Below are positions 6,173 to 12,986 of a DNA stretch of 13,000 bases, piece by piece (the first letter of the stretch is position 1; each line of letters starts with the position of its first letter). The stretch lies in NCBI GenBank assembly GCA_040877415.1, contig JBBDNV010000166.1:1-13000 (forward strand), read 5' to 3'. The position numbers and the translations under genes were made by a program. Below the pieces are notes generated by a model. It was not told the origin of the DNA, searched no databases, and was given only the letters and a program-made list of their open reading frames with translations. This DNA is from JBBDNV01 sp040877415. Its GTDB lineage: Bacteria > Planctomycetota > Planctomycetia > Pirellulales > PALSA-1355.

Positions 6173-6637
6173 ATGAGCAGTGCGATTCTAGAACGCTCCC
6201 AGTTGGGAGCCCCGGGAATTGGACCCTCAGGATTCGGTGCGCCTGCCCCGGCAGCGCCCGCAGTCGGCAACTGGTGCGTCGTGCCCCGTTGCACCATGAA
6301 GGTCGAAAAGTGTCCAGGGGGCCTGAAACTGAAGTGCTCCTGCGATGACGAAATCTCCGCCGCCACCTTGCAAAATCTTTGCAAAATGCTGGGCGACGGC
6401 CTGTGCAGTTGCTCCTGCACGCTCAACGGCATCAGCATTTGCCAGTGCCATCTGGCCTGCGGCATTTGCACCTGCGAGCTTACGAAGGACGGCGTGTGCA
6501 TCACCTGCAAGAGCGGCGACAAGGCCTGCGGCGAAATCATCCAGGCCTGCCAGGAGTGCCTGAGCAAATGCCTCGAAGCGGGCTGCTGCTGCTACGTATC
6601 GTTCCACAGCACCCCGGTGTGCTGCGGATCGTGCTAA
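6173..6637 (+). CDS. Cysteine-rich protein, 154 aa with 26 Cys
   Basis: Function unknown. Residues 1-33 are a Cys-free Gly/Ala/Pro-rich segment (LGAPGIGPSGFGAPAPAAP). Residues 35-154 hold 26 cysteines, about one in five. CxC pairs are at 55/57, 78/80/82, 90/92 and 99/101; CxxC at 96/99, 109/112, 126/129 and 151/154; a CCC triplet at 138-140. Between them are repeated beta-hairpin-like units such as TLNGISICQC and TKDGVCITC, and two short helices (ISAATLQNLCKML, EIIQACQECLSKC). No Sec signal. The pattern suggests metal clusters, as in metallothioneins, or many disulfides. From memory, similar unnamed proteins occur in other planctomycetes. Start: AAAGGAA 8 nt upstream. It is monocistronic, ended by the terminator at 6675-6701. 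A RiPP precursor is another, weaker, possibility. Confidence 0.85.
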   Translation: MSSAILERSQLGAPGIGPSGFGAPAPAAPAVGNWCVVPRCTMKVEKCPGGLKLKCSCDDEISAATLQNLCKMLGDGLCSCSCTLNGISICQCHLACGICTCELTKDGVCITCKSGDKACGEIIQACQECLSKCLEAGCCCYVSFHSTPVCCGSC

Positions 6638-6674
6638 GAGCGCGGCGAAACGAATAGCAATTTAAGATCCCGAT

Positions 6675-6701
6675 CCGGCCGGTCCCCACCGGCCGGTTTT
6701 T
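6675..6701 (+). terminator. Rho-independent terminator of the Cys-rich gene
   Basis: CCGGCCGG (6675-6682), loop TCCCCA, CCGGCCGG (6689-6696), then TTTTT and CTTC. An 8-bp all-GC stem plus T-tract, 38 nt past the stop codon: the best intrinsic terminator in the window. It also insulates the gene from the convergent serine hydrolase ending at 6705. Confidence 0.9.
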
Positions 6702-6704
6702 CTT

Positions 6705-8093
6705 CTACATGGTCCTCTTCGCCGGAGTGTCTTGCCCGTTCTGGTGGATCACCATCCGCTCGATCTTTCCGTCGCCGCCGGCTTCGAAATCGAACGAGGC
6801 TTCGACCGGGCGGCAGTAGAATCGCGTCTTCGTTTGGGGATACAAGCCGATCCTTGGCTGTCCGGTCAGTTGCAGGAACAACCGATCGCCTTCGCGACTA
6901 ACTTTCGCGGTGGAATGAGGGCCGAGTTGATAGCTGCCCACGAGCGGCTCGAGATCTTCGGCCGCTAGGGCTATGGACTTCGGCAATTCGATGGGTTCGG
7001 CGTCGCCCGTTTCCAGCAATTTGAACAGCTTCATGCCCAAGGCATCCACCCGGCCCGTGGAACTGCTGCCCAGCACGACCACGCCGGTCTTCTTGTCGGG
7101 CGAAAAAGCGGCGTACGAGTGGTATCCGCCCGTGCCGCCGTTGTGCCAGAGGATGCTCTGCTTGCGCGCGAAGTGCCAGCCCAATGCCAGGTCGTTGCCT
7201 GCGTCGGCGTTCTTAAAGTGCACCGTGTGGCTTGCGCGAATGGCGGCGTCGAGCGGGGTTTCGGCGAGTCCCAGGTTGGCGGCCAGGAACCTGAGCATGT
7301 CGCCGGTCGTCGAGCGGATCGCCCCGGCGCCGGCCAGCGTGGGAAGATCCCAATTCGAAACCGGCTTGCCGTCGTAGTCGTGGCCCTCGGCAAGCCGCGA
7401 CTTGTGGGCGTCGTCGAGCGTGATCACCGTGTCGCCCAGCCCGAGAGGTGCGCAAACCGTTTTGGTCAACAGCTCCTCGTACGTCGTATCGTTTTTTACC
7501 GCCAGTGCATGTCCCAGCAGGCCCACGGCCAGATTGCTGTACTCGTAGCGCTCGCCGGGCTCGCGGCGCAGCTCGTGGGAGCTGAGGAATTTGGCCAGTT
7601 GCTCGACGGTGTAATCGGCGTACGGATTGCCGGGGTCCTTGGGGTTGAAAATCGCCGGCATGCGCGGCAAGCCCGAGCTGTGCGTCGAGAGGTCCAGGAC
7701 CGTGATTTCGCGCTTCCCCTTGGGCACGGTGATCGAATCGCCGAGCAGCTTTTGCACCGGATCGTCGAGCGCAACAGCGTGGTCTTCGGCCATCTTGGCC
7801 AGGATCAGGCCGGTGAACACCTTGGTGATCGAGCCGATCTCGAACAGCGTATCGGGGCCGGGCCGCGCGTCGTTCGTTTCGGACACGCGGCCGTAACCGG
7901 CGAATTGGGTCCCTTTTTCGTCGATCAATCCGACCGCGACGCCGTAGATCCAGCCGCCGTCAACCAGGGGCCGGGCGAGCGCGTCGAGCTTGGCCGGATC
8001 GACCAGTTGCTCGGCCGTTGCGCTCGGCGCGGCAATAGCGACCGCCGCGACGAACAGGAAATGTGCCAACCGCCGCACTCCATCAATCGTCAT
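6705..8093 (-). CDS. Exported class C beta-lactamase-like serine hydrolase
   Basis: A 462-residue protein of the beta-lactamase/CubicO (peptidase S12) family. It has a signal peptide (residues 1-27, VRRLAHFLFVAAVAIA core, SATA|EQL), then the catalytic domain: nucleophile motif S88-I-T-K91 (FEIGSITKVFTG), Y185-S-N187 (RYEYSNLAVG), and the third motif HNGGTGGYHS (317-326). A C-terminal beta domain (about 380-462: LVGSYQLGP, GDRLFLQLTGQP, FDFE, VIHQNG) matches the DUF3471-type appendage of these enzymes. It probably acts in the periplasm on D-amino-acid peptides or esters; true beta-lactamase activity is not implied by the fold. ATG 8093 is preferred over the TTG at 8108 because it starts the signal peptide. 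It ends 4 nt from the opposing terminator of the Cys-rich gene. Confidence 0.92.
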   Translation of the reverse strand: MTIDGVRRLAHFLFVAAVAIAAPSATAEQLVDPAKLDALARPLVDGGWIYGVAVGLIDEKGTQFAGYGRVSETNDARPGPDTLFEIGSITKVFTGLILAKMAEDHAVALDDPVQKLLGDSITVPKGKREITVLDLSTHSSGLPRMPAIFNPKDPGNPYADYTVEQLAKFLSSHELRREPGERYEYSNLAVGLLGHALAVKNDTTYEELLTKTVCAPLGLGDTVITLDDAHKSRLAEGHDYDGKPVSNWDLPTLAGAGAIRSTTGDMLRFLAANLGLAETPLDAAIRASHTVHFKNADAGNDLALGWHFARKQSILWHNGGTGGYHSYAAFSPDKKTGVVVLGSSSTGRVDALGMKLFKLLETGDAEPIELPKSIALAAEDLEPLVGSYQLGPHSTAKVSREGDRLFLQLTGQPRIGLYPQTKTRFYCRPVEASFDFEAGGDGKIERMVIHQNGQDTPAKRTM

Positions 8094-8124
8094 GGCTTGT
8101 TCTCTCAATGTGTTCCAACAGCGC

Positions 8125-8155
8125 TCAAGCCCCGGGAAGGCTTTCCCGGGCTTGA
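8125..8155. repeat. palindromic repeat 3' of the SDR gene
   Basis: The arms TCAAGCCCCGGGAA and TTCCCGGGCTTGA are complementary apart from one extra C in the left arm. It begins 17 nt past the SDR stop (reading minus). Its right side, CCCGGGCTTGAAGGAAC, is closely matched by the palindrome at 9027-9054 (CCCTGGGCTTGAAGGAAC), so the two belong to one family. No T-tract follows, so it is a REP-like 3' hairpin rather than a canonical terminator. Confidence 0.65.
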
Positions 8156-8171
8156 AGGAACTCCGTTATTC

Positions 8172-8975
8172 TCACGTAAACTTACGCACGATCCAGTCGC
8201 CCAGGCTCGGCCAGAGCTGGGAAATGGCAAACACCAGCCGGGCGCGGCCGGGCACGACGAGCTCCGGTTTGCGGCGCTCGCAGGCGCGCAAAATCTGCCG
8301 TGCCAGCCGGTCCGGCTGGATCAAGTTGACTTTCGCTCCGCCGCCCGGTTTTCGCGCGCTGGCGGGCAGTGCGGCGACCTTCTCCGGGGAGTATATTCGC
8401 GGCTCGTCGCGCGCTATTGGTCCCGGCGAGACCAACAGGACGTGCAGACCCTCTTGCCCCATTTCCAGCCGCAGTTGCTGCGAGTACGCGCTGACGGCGT
8501 GCTTCGTGGCCGAGTAGGCGCCCATATAGCGCGCGGCGGTCTTGCCGGCCAGCGAGCCGATGTTTACGAGGTGTCCCTTCGATTCCAACAGATGCGGGAC
8601 CGCGGCGGCGGTCGAGCGCACCAGGGCGATCAGGTTCAAGTCCATCAACTCGGCGAACTCTTCGGCCGACGTTTCGATCGCCCGGCCGCGCGCCGAAGCG
8701 CCCGCGTTGTTGAACAGGGCGTCCAGCCGTCCGAACCGTTCGAGCGTTTGCCGAAACAGGTTGTCGACGTCTTGTTGGCGCGTGACGTCGGCCGTCACGG
8801 CCAGCACGTCTCCGCCGGCTTGCCGCAGTTCGGCCGCGGCGGCCTCGAGTTTGTCGGTGGTGCGCGCGGCGATCACGACTTTGGCCGCGCGCTCGACCAG
8901 CTCTCGGGCGATCGCGCGGCCCAGCCCGCTCGAACCGCCCGTGACGACGGCGACTTTTCCTTGCCAGTAGTTCAT
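8172..8975 (-). CDS. Short-chain dehydrogenase/reductase (SDR)
   Basis: A 267-residue classical SDR: NAD(P)-binding TGGSSGLG at 12-19, NNAG at 89-92, N114 (MDLNL), catalytic S141 (IGSLAG), Y154 and K158 (YSATK). The Ser-Tyr spacing of 13 is canonical. AARTTDKL after the second strand places Arg38 (AAR) where NADPH-preferring SDRs carry a basic residue, so NADPH is likely. It ends with a hydrophobic C-terminal helix (ARLVFAISQLWPSLGDWIV), seen in SDR7B-like membrane-associated members, so loose membrane attachment is possible. Substrate unknown. Start ATG 8975 begins directly with the first beta strand; the Shine-Dalgarno is weak. Flanked on both sides by related palindromes (8125-8155 and 9027-9054). 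Confidence 0.93.
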   Translation of the reverse strand: MNYWQGKVAVVTGGSSGLGRAIARELVERAAKVVIAARTTDKLEAAAAELRQAGGDVLAVTADVTRQQDVDNLFRQTLERFGRLDALFNNAGASARGRAIETSAEEFAELMDLNLIALVRSTAAAVPHLLESKGHLVNIGSLAGKTAARYMGAYSATKHAVSAYSQQLRLEMGQEGLHVLLVSPGPIARDEPRIYSPEKVAALPASARKPGGGAKVNLIQPDRLARQILRACERRKPELVVPGRARLVFAISQLWPSLGDWIVRKFT

Positions 8976-9026
8976 AGGGAATGGGACTTCGAGTCGATGA
9001 CGCGCACGTCCCGCGGCGCGTCGATA

Positions 9027-9054
9027 AAGCCCAGGGAAGGCCTTCCCTGGGCTT
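9027..9054. repeat. perfect 28-bp palindrome 3' of the Gfo/Idh/MocA gene
   Basis: AAGCCCAGGGAAGG followed immediately by its exact reverse complement CCTTCCCTGGGCTT, 46 nt past the oxidoreductase stop (minus strand). It is continued by GAAGGAAC, as is the related palindrome at 8125-8155. Compensating changes between the two copies (CCGGG versus CAGGG, matched on the opposite arm) suggest the structure rather than the sequence is kept. Confidence 0.75.
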
Positions 9055-9100
9055 GAAGGAACGGTGCTCGGTTGTCAATTCGCGTCGCGATCGGCTTACG

Positions 9101-10411
9101 CTAGCCGAACGTATACGGCTCGCGCTGCGTGCGCGTGAGCATGCCGCTGGCCTCGCTGTCGCCGACGAAGTCTTCCTTGGCCGGGTCCCAAGTGAGTTTG
9201 CGCCCCAGCCGGATCGAGATATTGCCCAAATGGCAAGCGCTGACCGAGCGGTGCTGGCTTTCGACGTCGGAGATCGGCCATTTGCCGTGCATCCAGGCCT
9301 CGAAGAAGTTGCCCATGTGGTCGCCCATCTTGGCCGTGTTGCCTTTGTAAAGCTTTTCGACGTCGGCCATGATCTTGTCCTTTAGCGTCTGGTCGGCGTC
9401 CTGCTCTTCGATCGGCTTGCCGGTGATGCGGCCGCGGTTGACGTAAATGCGGCCCTGGTCGCCTTCGACGAGCAGGCCCTCGTCTCCAGGCGGTTGGGCC
9501 CGCATTTGCACCTGCACGTCGTGGGGATACTGGTAGTCGACCAACACCAATTTCGGCGTGTTGAACCCGCCGGGAATTTCGGGGCGTTTTGTCTGCGTGC
9601 CGTCGATCGTAAGGGGGCCGGAGTTTTCCACGTCGAGCACCCACTGGGCGATGTCCATGTGATGGGCGCCCCAGTCGGTGGCGATGCCGCCGGAATACTC
9701 GTACCACCAGCGAAAGCGGAAGTGGCACCGCTCGGGACAATAGTCGGCCTGGGGTGCCTGGCCGAGCCAGAAATCCCAATTGAGCCCCTGGGGCACGTCT
9801 TGTTTTTCAAAGGGACCGCCTTCCTCGGTCGACAGGGGCAAGTTCACGGTGACTTTCTGGATCTTGCCCAATCGCCCGCTGCGAGCCGTGGCCACGGCGC
9901 GGCCGAACAGCTCGAATTGATCGCCCCGCTGCTGCGTTCCGACTTGCATGACACGCCCGGACTTTTTCACGGCCGCCACGAGCTGCTTGCCTTCGCCGAT
10001 GGTGAGCGTGAGCGGTTTTTCGCAGTACACGTGTTTGCCGGCGTCGAGGGCCGCCAGTGCAATCGCGGTGTGCCAGTGGTCGGGCGTGCCGATCGTGACG
10101 GCTTCGACGTCTTTGCGCTCGAGCAGCTTGCGAAAGTCGTCGTAGATTTCGGCCTTGGCAAAGTGTTCGTTCTTGGCCCGCTCGGCGTGCTCTCGCTGCA
10201 CGTCGCAGACGGCCACGACGTCGCCGTACTTGCTTGCCCGGCGCGCGATTCCAGTGCCTTGACCTCCCAATCCGATCGAGCCGACCAGCGGCCGCTCGTT
10301 TTTGCTTTCCGCGGCCCGCGCGGGGCTGGTTCGCCAATAGGGGTTGGCCGCTAGCGCCAACGCTCCGACGGAAGTCTGGACAAAGGTCCGGCGGGTCAAC
10401 TTCTTGCTCAT
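9101..10411 (-). CDS. Tat-exported Gfo/Idh/MocA family oxidoreductase
   Basis: A 436-residue protein with a twin-arginine signal (LTRRTFVQTSVGALALAANP, residues 5-24, ARA|AES-type cleavage), so it is exported folded with its cofactor. The Rossmann domain shows GLGGQG (47-52), D70 after the second strand (VVAVCD), PDHWHTAIALAALDAGKHV (110-128) and the family hallmark EKP (131-133). The C-terminal substrate domain has WWYEYSGGIATDWGAHHMD, typical of the exported planctomycete/Bacteroidetes Gfo group with its conserved acid and histidines. Such enzymes oxidise or reduce sugars, some making the 3-keto-glycosides that DUF1080 proteins cleave; a link to the DUF1080 gene 7.6 kb away is inference. 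The start is supported by AAGGAG 7 nt upstream. Confidence 0.95.
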   Translation of the reverse strand: MSKKLTRRTFVQTSVGALALAANPYWRTSPARAAESKNERPLVGSIGLGGQGTGIARRASKYGDVVAVCDVQREHAERAKNEHFAKAEIYDDFRKLLERKDVEAVTIGTPDHWHTAIALAALDAGKHVYCEKPLTLTIGEGKQLVAAVKKSGRVMQVGTQQRGDQFELFGRAVATARSGRLGKIQKVTVNLPLSTEEGGPFEKQDVPQGLNWDFWLGQAPQADYCPERCHFRFRWWYEYSGGIATDWGAHHMDIAQWVLDVENSGPLTIDGTQTKRPEIPGGFNTPKLVLVDYQYPHDVQVQMRAQPPGDEGLLVEGDQGRIYVNRGRITGKPIEEQDADQTLKDKIMADVEKLYKGNTAKMGDHMGNFFEAWMHGKWPISDVESQHRSVSACHLGNISIRLGRKLTWDPAKEDFVGDSEASGMLTRTQREPYTFG

Positions 10412-10526
10412 CGGACTACTCCTTGAGAGTCATTGGAAACGAGTGGTCAATGGGGCGAGCTGCAAGGGGCGGGAAACTCCCGGTCGGCAAGGATCGCTTT
10501 CGACGGCAAGTTTACTCGCGGCGGCG

Positions 10527-10547
10527 GGCCGGCACCAGTTGCCGGCC
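10527..10547 (-). terminator. GC hairpin just 3' of the DUF6174-like gene
   Basis: GGCCGGC (10527-10533) and GCCGGCC (10541-10547) form a perfect 7-bp stem with a 7-nt loop, 2 nt past the stop codon on the minus strand. No T-tract follows, so intrinsic termination is doubtful; a 3'-end protecting hairpin is equally possible. Confidence 0.35.
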
Positions 10548-10549
10548 GA

Positions 10550-11146
10550 TCACTTTTTTCCCGCAGATTCCTGCGAAACCGGCTCAAATCGCGTCACTTT
10601 CCAGTGGATTTCGAAATTCGTCCCCAGCACCACGCGGTCGTAGCGAACGGGGTAACCGAATTGGGGATCAAACTCGGCCCAGATCACCATCCCAGTGGCC
10701 TTGGGAGAGGCGAACGACTCGGCCGGGTCGCGCGCCATCTCCAGCTCCTGGCCGATTGTGTCCAACTGGCCCGGCACCGTCCAGTAATACCACGTGCGCT
10801 CCTGTTTCGGCTCGACGCCGTCGCGCGTCATGTGTACGGCCCGGCCGTCGCGCACTTCGACGTGAATTTTTCCGGGCCTGTTGCCCGCGAGCTCCAAGTC
10901 GAGATTGTAGTCGGCCGGACCGTTGGCATCCCATCGCGCGACGGCCGCCTCGTAATCCGACTCGGTAAGCCGCGGCGTGTTGTCGCGCCAGAGAAATGCA
11001 ACGGCGAGGACCGCCACCAACACAACCGCCAGTCCCGAGGCGACGCCCAACATCAGCGGCGCGGGACGCACGCGGCCGACGCTTTCACTTGGCGCCCTGT
11101 CGTGCGACTCATCGGGACCGGGCGTCCGGGGTTCGCGCTCGATCAT
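10550..11146 (-). CDS. Membrane-anchored DUF6174-like protein
   Basis: A 198-residue protein: charged N-terminal tail (1-28), one transmembrane helix (about 31-53, LMLGVASGLAVVLVAVLAVA), then a soluble domain. The domain resembles DUF6174 as I know it: W72...DYNLDLELAG (79-88), a strand pair KIHVEVRDGRAV (93-104), a WYYWTVPGQLDTIGQELE segment (119-136), and AEFDPQFGYPVRYDRVV (157-173), the 'YD...GYP..I' closing motif. By topology the domain is probably periplasmic. Function unknown. The frame is open to 11305, but the upstream part lacks coding character; ATG 11146 is chosen, although its Shine-Dalgarno is weak and a GTG at 11155 is possible. Lies upstream of the Gfo/Idh/MocA gene on the same strand with 138 nt between. 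Confidence 0.75.
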   Translation of the reverse strand: MIEREPRTPGPDESHDRAPSESVGRVRPAPLMLGVASGLAVVLVAVLAVAFLWRDNTPRLTESDYEAAVARWDANGPADYNLDLELAGNRPGKIHVEVRDGRAVHMTRDGVEPKQERTWYYWTVPGQLDTIGQELEMARDPAESFASPKATGMVIWAEFDPQFGYPVRYDRVVLGTNFEIHWKVTRFEPVSQESAGKK

Positions 11147-11289
11147 GGCGACTCGCACTTTTCTTGGCTCTTGGGAAGCGGGGCCGGGCCGGATCTGTCG
11201 CGCAATTCCGTCGATCTGCTGGCCAAATCTTATCCGGTTCAGTACGCTGTGGCCAAGCATGGGTTCGGGAATCACGCGGTATCGAAGGC

Positions 11290-11520
11290 ATGGAAACCCC
11301 GTCACGATTCGAGCGCGCCAGGACGAAAATCATTGCCACGATCGGGCCGGCGTGCCGCACGGGCCAGCAGATGGCCGAGTTGGTTCGCGCCGGCGCGGAC
11401 GTGTTTCGACTGAACATGGCTCATGCCACCCGGGAGGCCGGGGGATACCTCGCTTGTGAAGGATGTCGACCGGTCTCGAGCGCTGCGGTTCAACGATCCC
11501 CCGGCAAAGCCGGGGGCTAA
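11290..11520 (+). pseudogene. Truncated pyruvate kinase N-terminus
   Basis: The 76-codon frame begins METPSRFERARTKIIATIG, and residues 11-49 are a clear pyruvate kinase start: RTKIIATIGPAC, the helix QQMAELVRAGADVF and RLNMAHATRE, the last corresponding to the nucleotide/PEP-binding 'RLNFSHG' region. Similarity stops near 11436. The remaining 27 codons (AGGYLACEGCRPVSS...) are not kinase-like and end in a TAA supplied by the repeat at 11498-11520. A full pyruvate kinase is about 470 residues, so everything after the first strand, helix and strand of the barrel is missing. No continuation was recognised in the other two frames before argG. It is probably a remnant of a duplicate pyk cut by rearrangement, with an intact copy elsewhere expected. 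Confidence 0.8.
11498..11520 (+). repeat. palindromic intergenic repeat (copy 2)
   Basis: CCCCCGGC-AAA-GCCGGGGG followed by CTAA: a perfect 8-bp GC stem with a 3-nt loop. It matches the copy at 715-737 at 21 of 23 positions and lies about 60 nt beyond the point where pyruvate kinase similarity ends. The 11521-11682 stretch between it and argG holds no gene that I can support. Confidence 0.7.
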
Positions 11521-11682
11521 CCGACGATGCGCAACAGCAAAACTTGCGCTTCGGGCCAGTGTTGTCAAACCGCGATCCCCAAATGGTATCGCTGCCGACA
11601 GCGAACCGGCTCTTGTCCTTCCGTGTCTATCCGATGACAATAGGCCGTTTCCCACCCCACGTTTTTTCGGACGAAGCGCGTC

Positions 11683-12897
11683 ATGCCAAGTTGTGTTCTG
11701 GCGTACTCGGGCGGATTGGATACGTCGGTCATCCTGGGGTGGCTGCAGGACGAAGGCTACGAAGTACACGCCGTATATGTCGACCTGGGCCAGCCGTGCG
11801 AAGATCGCGAAGCCATTCTGGCCAAGGCGCGCCAGTGCGGAGCCAAGAGCGCCCGAATCGTCGATGCGCGCGAGGAGCTGTGCCGCGACTTTGCCTTTCC
11901 GGTGCTCCAATGGCAGGCGAAATATGAAGCCGTATACCTGCTTGGCACGTCGATCGCCCGGCCGCTGATCTCGAAAGTCTGTCTGCGGGTGGCACGGGAA
12001 GTCGGGGCCGACGCGTTCGCCCACGGCGCCACCGGCAAGGGGAACGATCAGTGCCGTTTTCAGTTGGCGGCCGAAGCGCTCGATCCCGCGGTGAAGGTGA
12101 TCGCGCCCTGGCGGATCGAAAAGTTTCGCGCGAAGTTTCCCGGCCGCAGCGAAATGATCGCCTTCTGCGGACAAAAGAAGATTCCCGTCAAAGCTACCAA
12201 GGCCAAACCGTACAGCTCGGACGAGAACTGCCTGCACATCAGCTATGAAGCGGGCAAGCTGGAAGATCTGGCGACCAGCGGCATGGAGCTGGTCGACTTC
12301 GGCATGACGGTTTCGCCCGAGCAGGCGCCGGACAAGGTGGAAGAGGTCACGATCGGATTCGCCTCTGGCGTGCCCACCAGCGTCAACGACCGCAAGCTCG
12401 CCGCGCTTGAGGTCGTCGCCGAGCTGAACACGATCGGCGGCCGCAACGGCATCGGGCGGATCGACGTGGTGGAAAACCGCTTTGTCGGCATGAAGAGCCG
12501 CGGGGTGTACGAGGCTCCGGGCATGACCATTTTGTACGCGGCCCATCGGCTGGTCGAGCAATTGACGATGGACCGCGATCTGGCGCACCTCTGCGACCGC
12601 TTGGCGCCGGAGGTGGCCGAAATGGTGTACTACGGATTCTGGTACACGGCCAAAATGGACGCGCTTTTGGCATTTATTCGCGATGCCCAGAAGCACGTCA
12701 CCGGCGAGGTGCGGCTCAAACTATACAAGGGCAATATCACGGTTCTGGGCCGCTCGAGCCCCAACAGCCTGTACGACGAGGGGATTGCCAGCATGGAGGG
12801 CGGCGGCAACTATAACCAGACCGACGCGGAGGGTTTTTTGCGCATCCAGGGCTTGCCGCTGCGCGTGCAGGGCCGCGTCACGCCCCGTTCGTACTAG
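11683..12897 (+). CDS. argG: Argininosuccinate synthase
   Basis: A 404-residue protein, the standard length, catalysing ATP-dependent joining of citrulline and aspartate to argininosuccinate, the penultimate step of arginine synthesis, in the cytoplasm. The N-type ATP pyrophosphatase P-loop AYSGGLDTS is at 7-15. The second signature, GATGKGNDQCRF, carries the residues contacting citrulline and aspartate; in most homologues the residue after Q is Val, here Cys. Further family blocks are PYSSDENCLHISYEAGKLED, GRNGIGRIDVVENRFVGMKS and RGVYEAPG, and the C-terminal tetramerisation helix region is present. The start is followed at once by the first beta strand; the Shine-Dalgarno is weak (GAAG). 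It appears monocistronic: argH is not within the 103 bases that follow. Confidence 0.97.
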   Translation: MPSCVLAYSGGLDTSVILGWLQDEGYEVHAVYVDLGQPCEDREAILAKARQCGAKSARIVDAREELCRDFAFPVLQWQAKYEAVYLLGTSIARPLISKVCLRVAREVGADAFAHGATGKGNDQCRFQLAAEALDPAVKVIAPWRIEKFRAKFPGRSEMIAFCGQKKIPVKATKAKPYSSDENCLHISYEAGKLEDLATSGMELVDFGMTVSPEQAPDKVEEVTIGFASGVPTSVNDRKLAALEVVAELNTIGGRNGIGRIDVVENRFVGMKSRGVYEAPGMTILYAAHRLVEQLTMDRDLAHLCDRLAPEVAEMVYYGFWYTAKMDALLAFIRDAQKHVTGEVRLKLYKGNITVLGRSSPNSLYDEGIASMEGGGNYNQTDAEGFLRIQGLPLRVQGRVTPRSY

Positions 12898-12922
12898 CCG
12901 AGCGACCCTCGCATAGTAAAAT

Positions 12923-12986
12923 CTAGTGACGGCGTCCGGGAATTCACTAGCCCGAAGCGCCACAGGATTATGCAAGTGACAGCGTC
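12923..12986. repeat. repeat-like sequence downstream of argG
   Basis: CTAGTGA (12923-12929) and TCACTAG (12944-12950) form a 7-bp inverted repeat with a 14-nt spacer. AGTGACGGCGTC (12925-12936) recurs 50 nt on as AGTGACAGCGTC (12975-12986), 11 of 12 identical. The stretch CACTAGCCCGAAGCG resembles, from memory, an interspersed repeat common in planctomycete intergenic regions. No gene is visible between 12898 and the right edge. Confidence 0.45.

Noticed and set aside
5948..6176. Two 63-codon frames in the leader of the Cys-rich gene (plus 5985-6176, minus 5948-6139).
   Set aside because: No Shine-Dalgarno, no coding character, and they overlap each other and the candidate hairpin. A leader peptide coupled to the Cys-rich start through the 4-nt overlap was considered but has no support.
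7119..9056. A 645-codon plus-strand open frame across the serine hydrolase and SDR genes.
   Set aside because: It is the complement of two clear genes and spans the intergenic palindrome; no family features.
851..10411. A single glycan-degradation operon joining the DUF1080 protein, HAD phosphatase, XylA and Gfo/Idh/MocA enzyme.
   Set aside because: The genes are on different strands, separated by unrelated genes and a terminator. Shared function is possible, but co-transcription is excluded by layout.
11423..11520. Frameshifted continuation of pyruvate kinase (DTSLVKDVDRSRAL in another frame).
   Set aside because: The resemblance to the next pyruvate kinase helix is too slight, and the frame runs into the repeat; truncation explains the data better.
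11302..12696. A 464-codon minus-strand open frame opposite argG.
   Set aside because: Antisense to a fully conserved argG; its translation is low-complexity and unrelated to known proteins.
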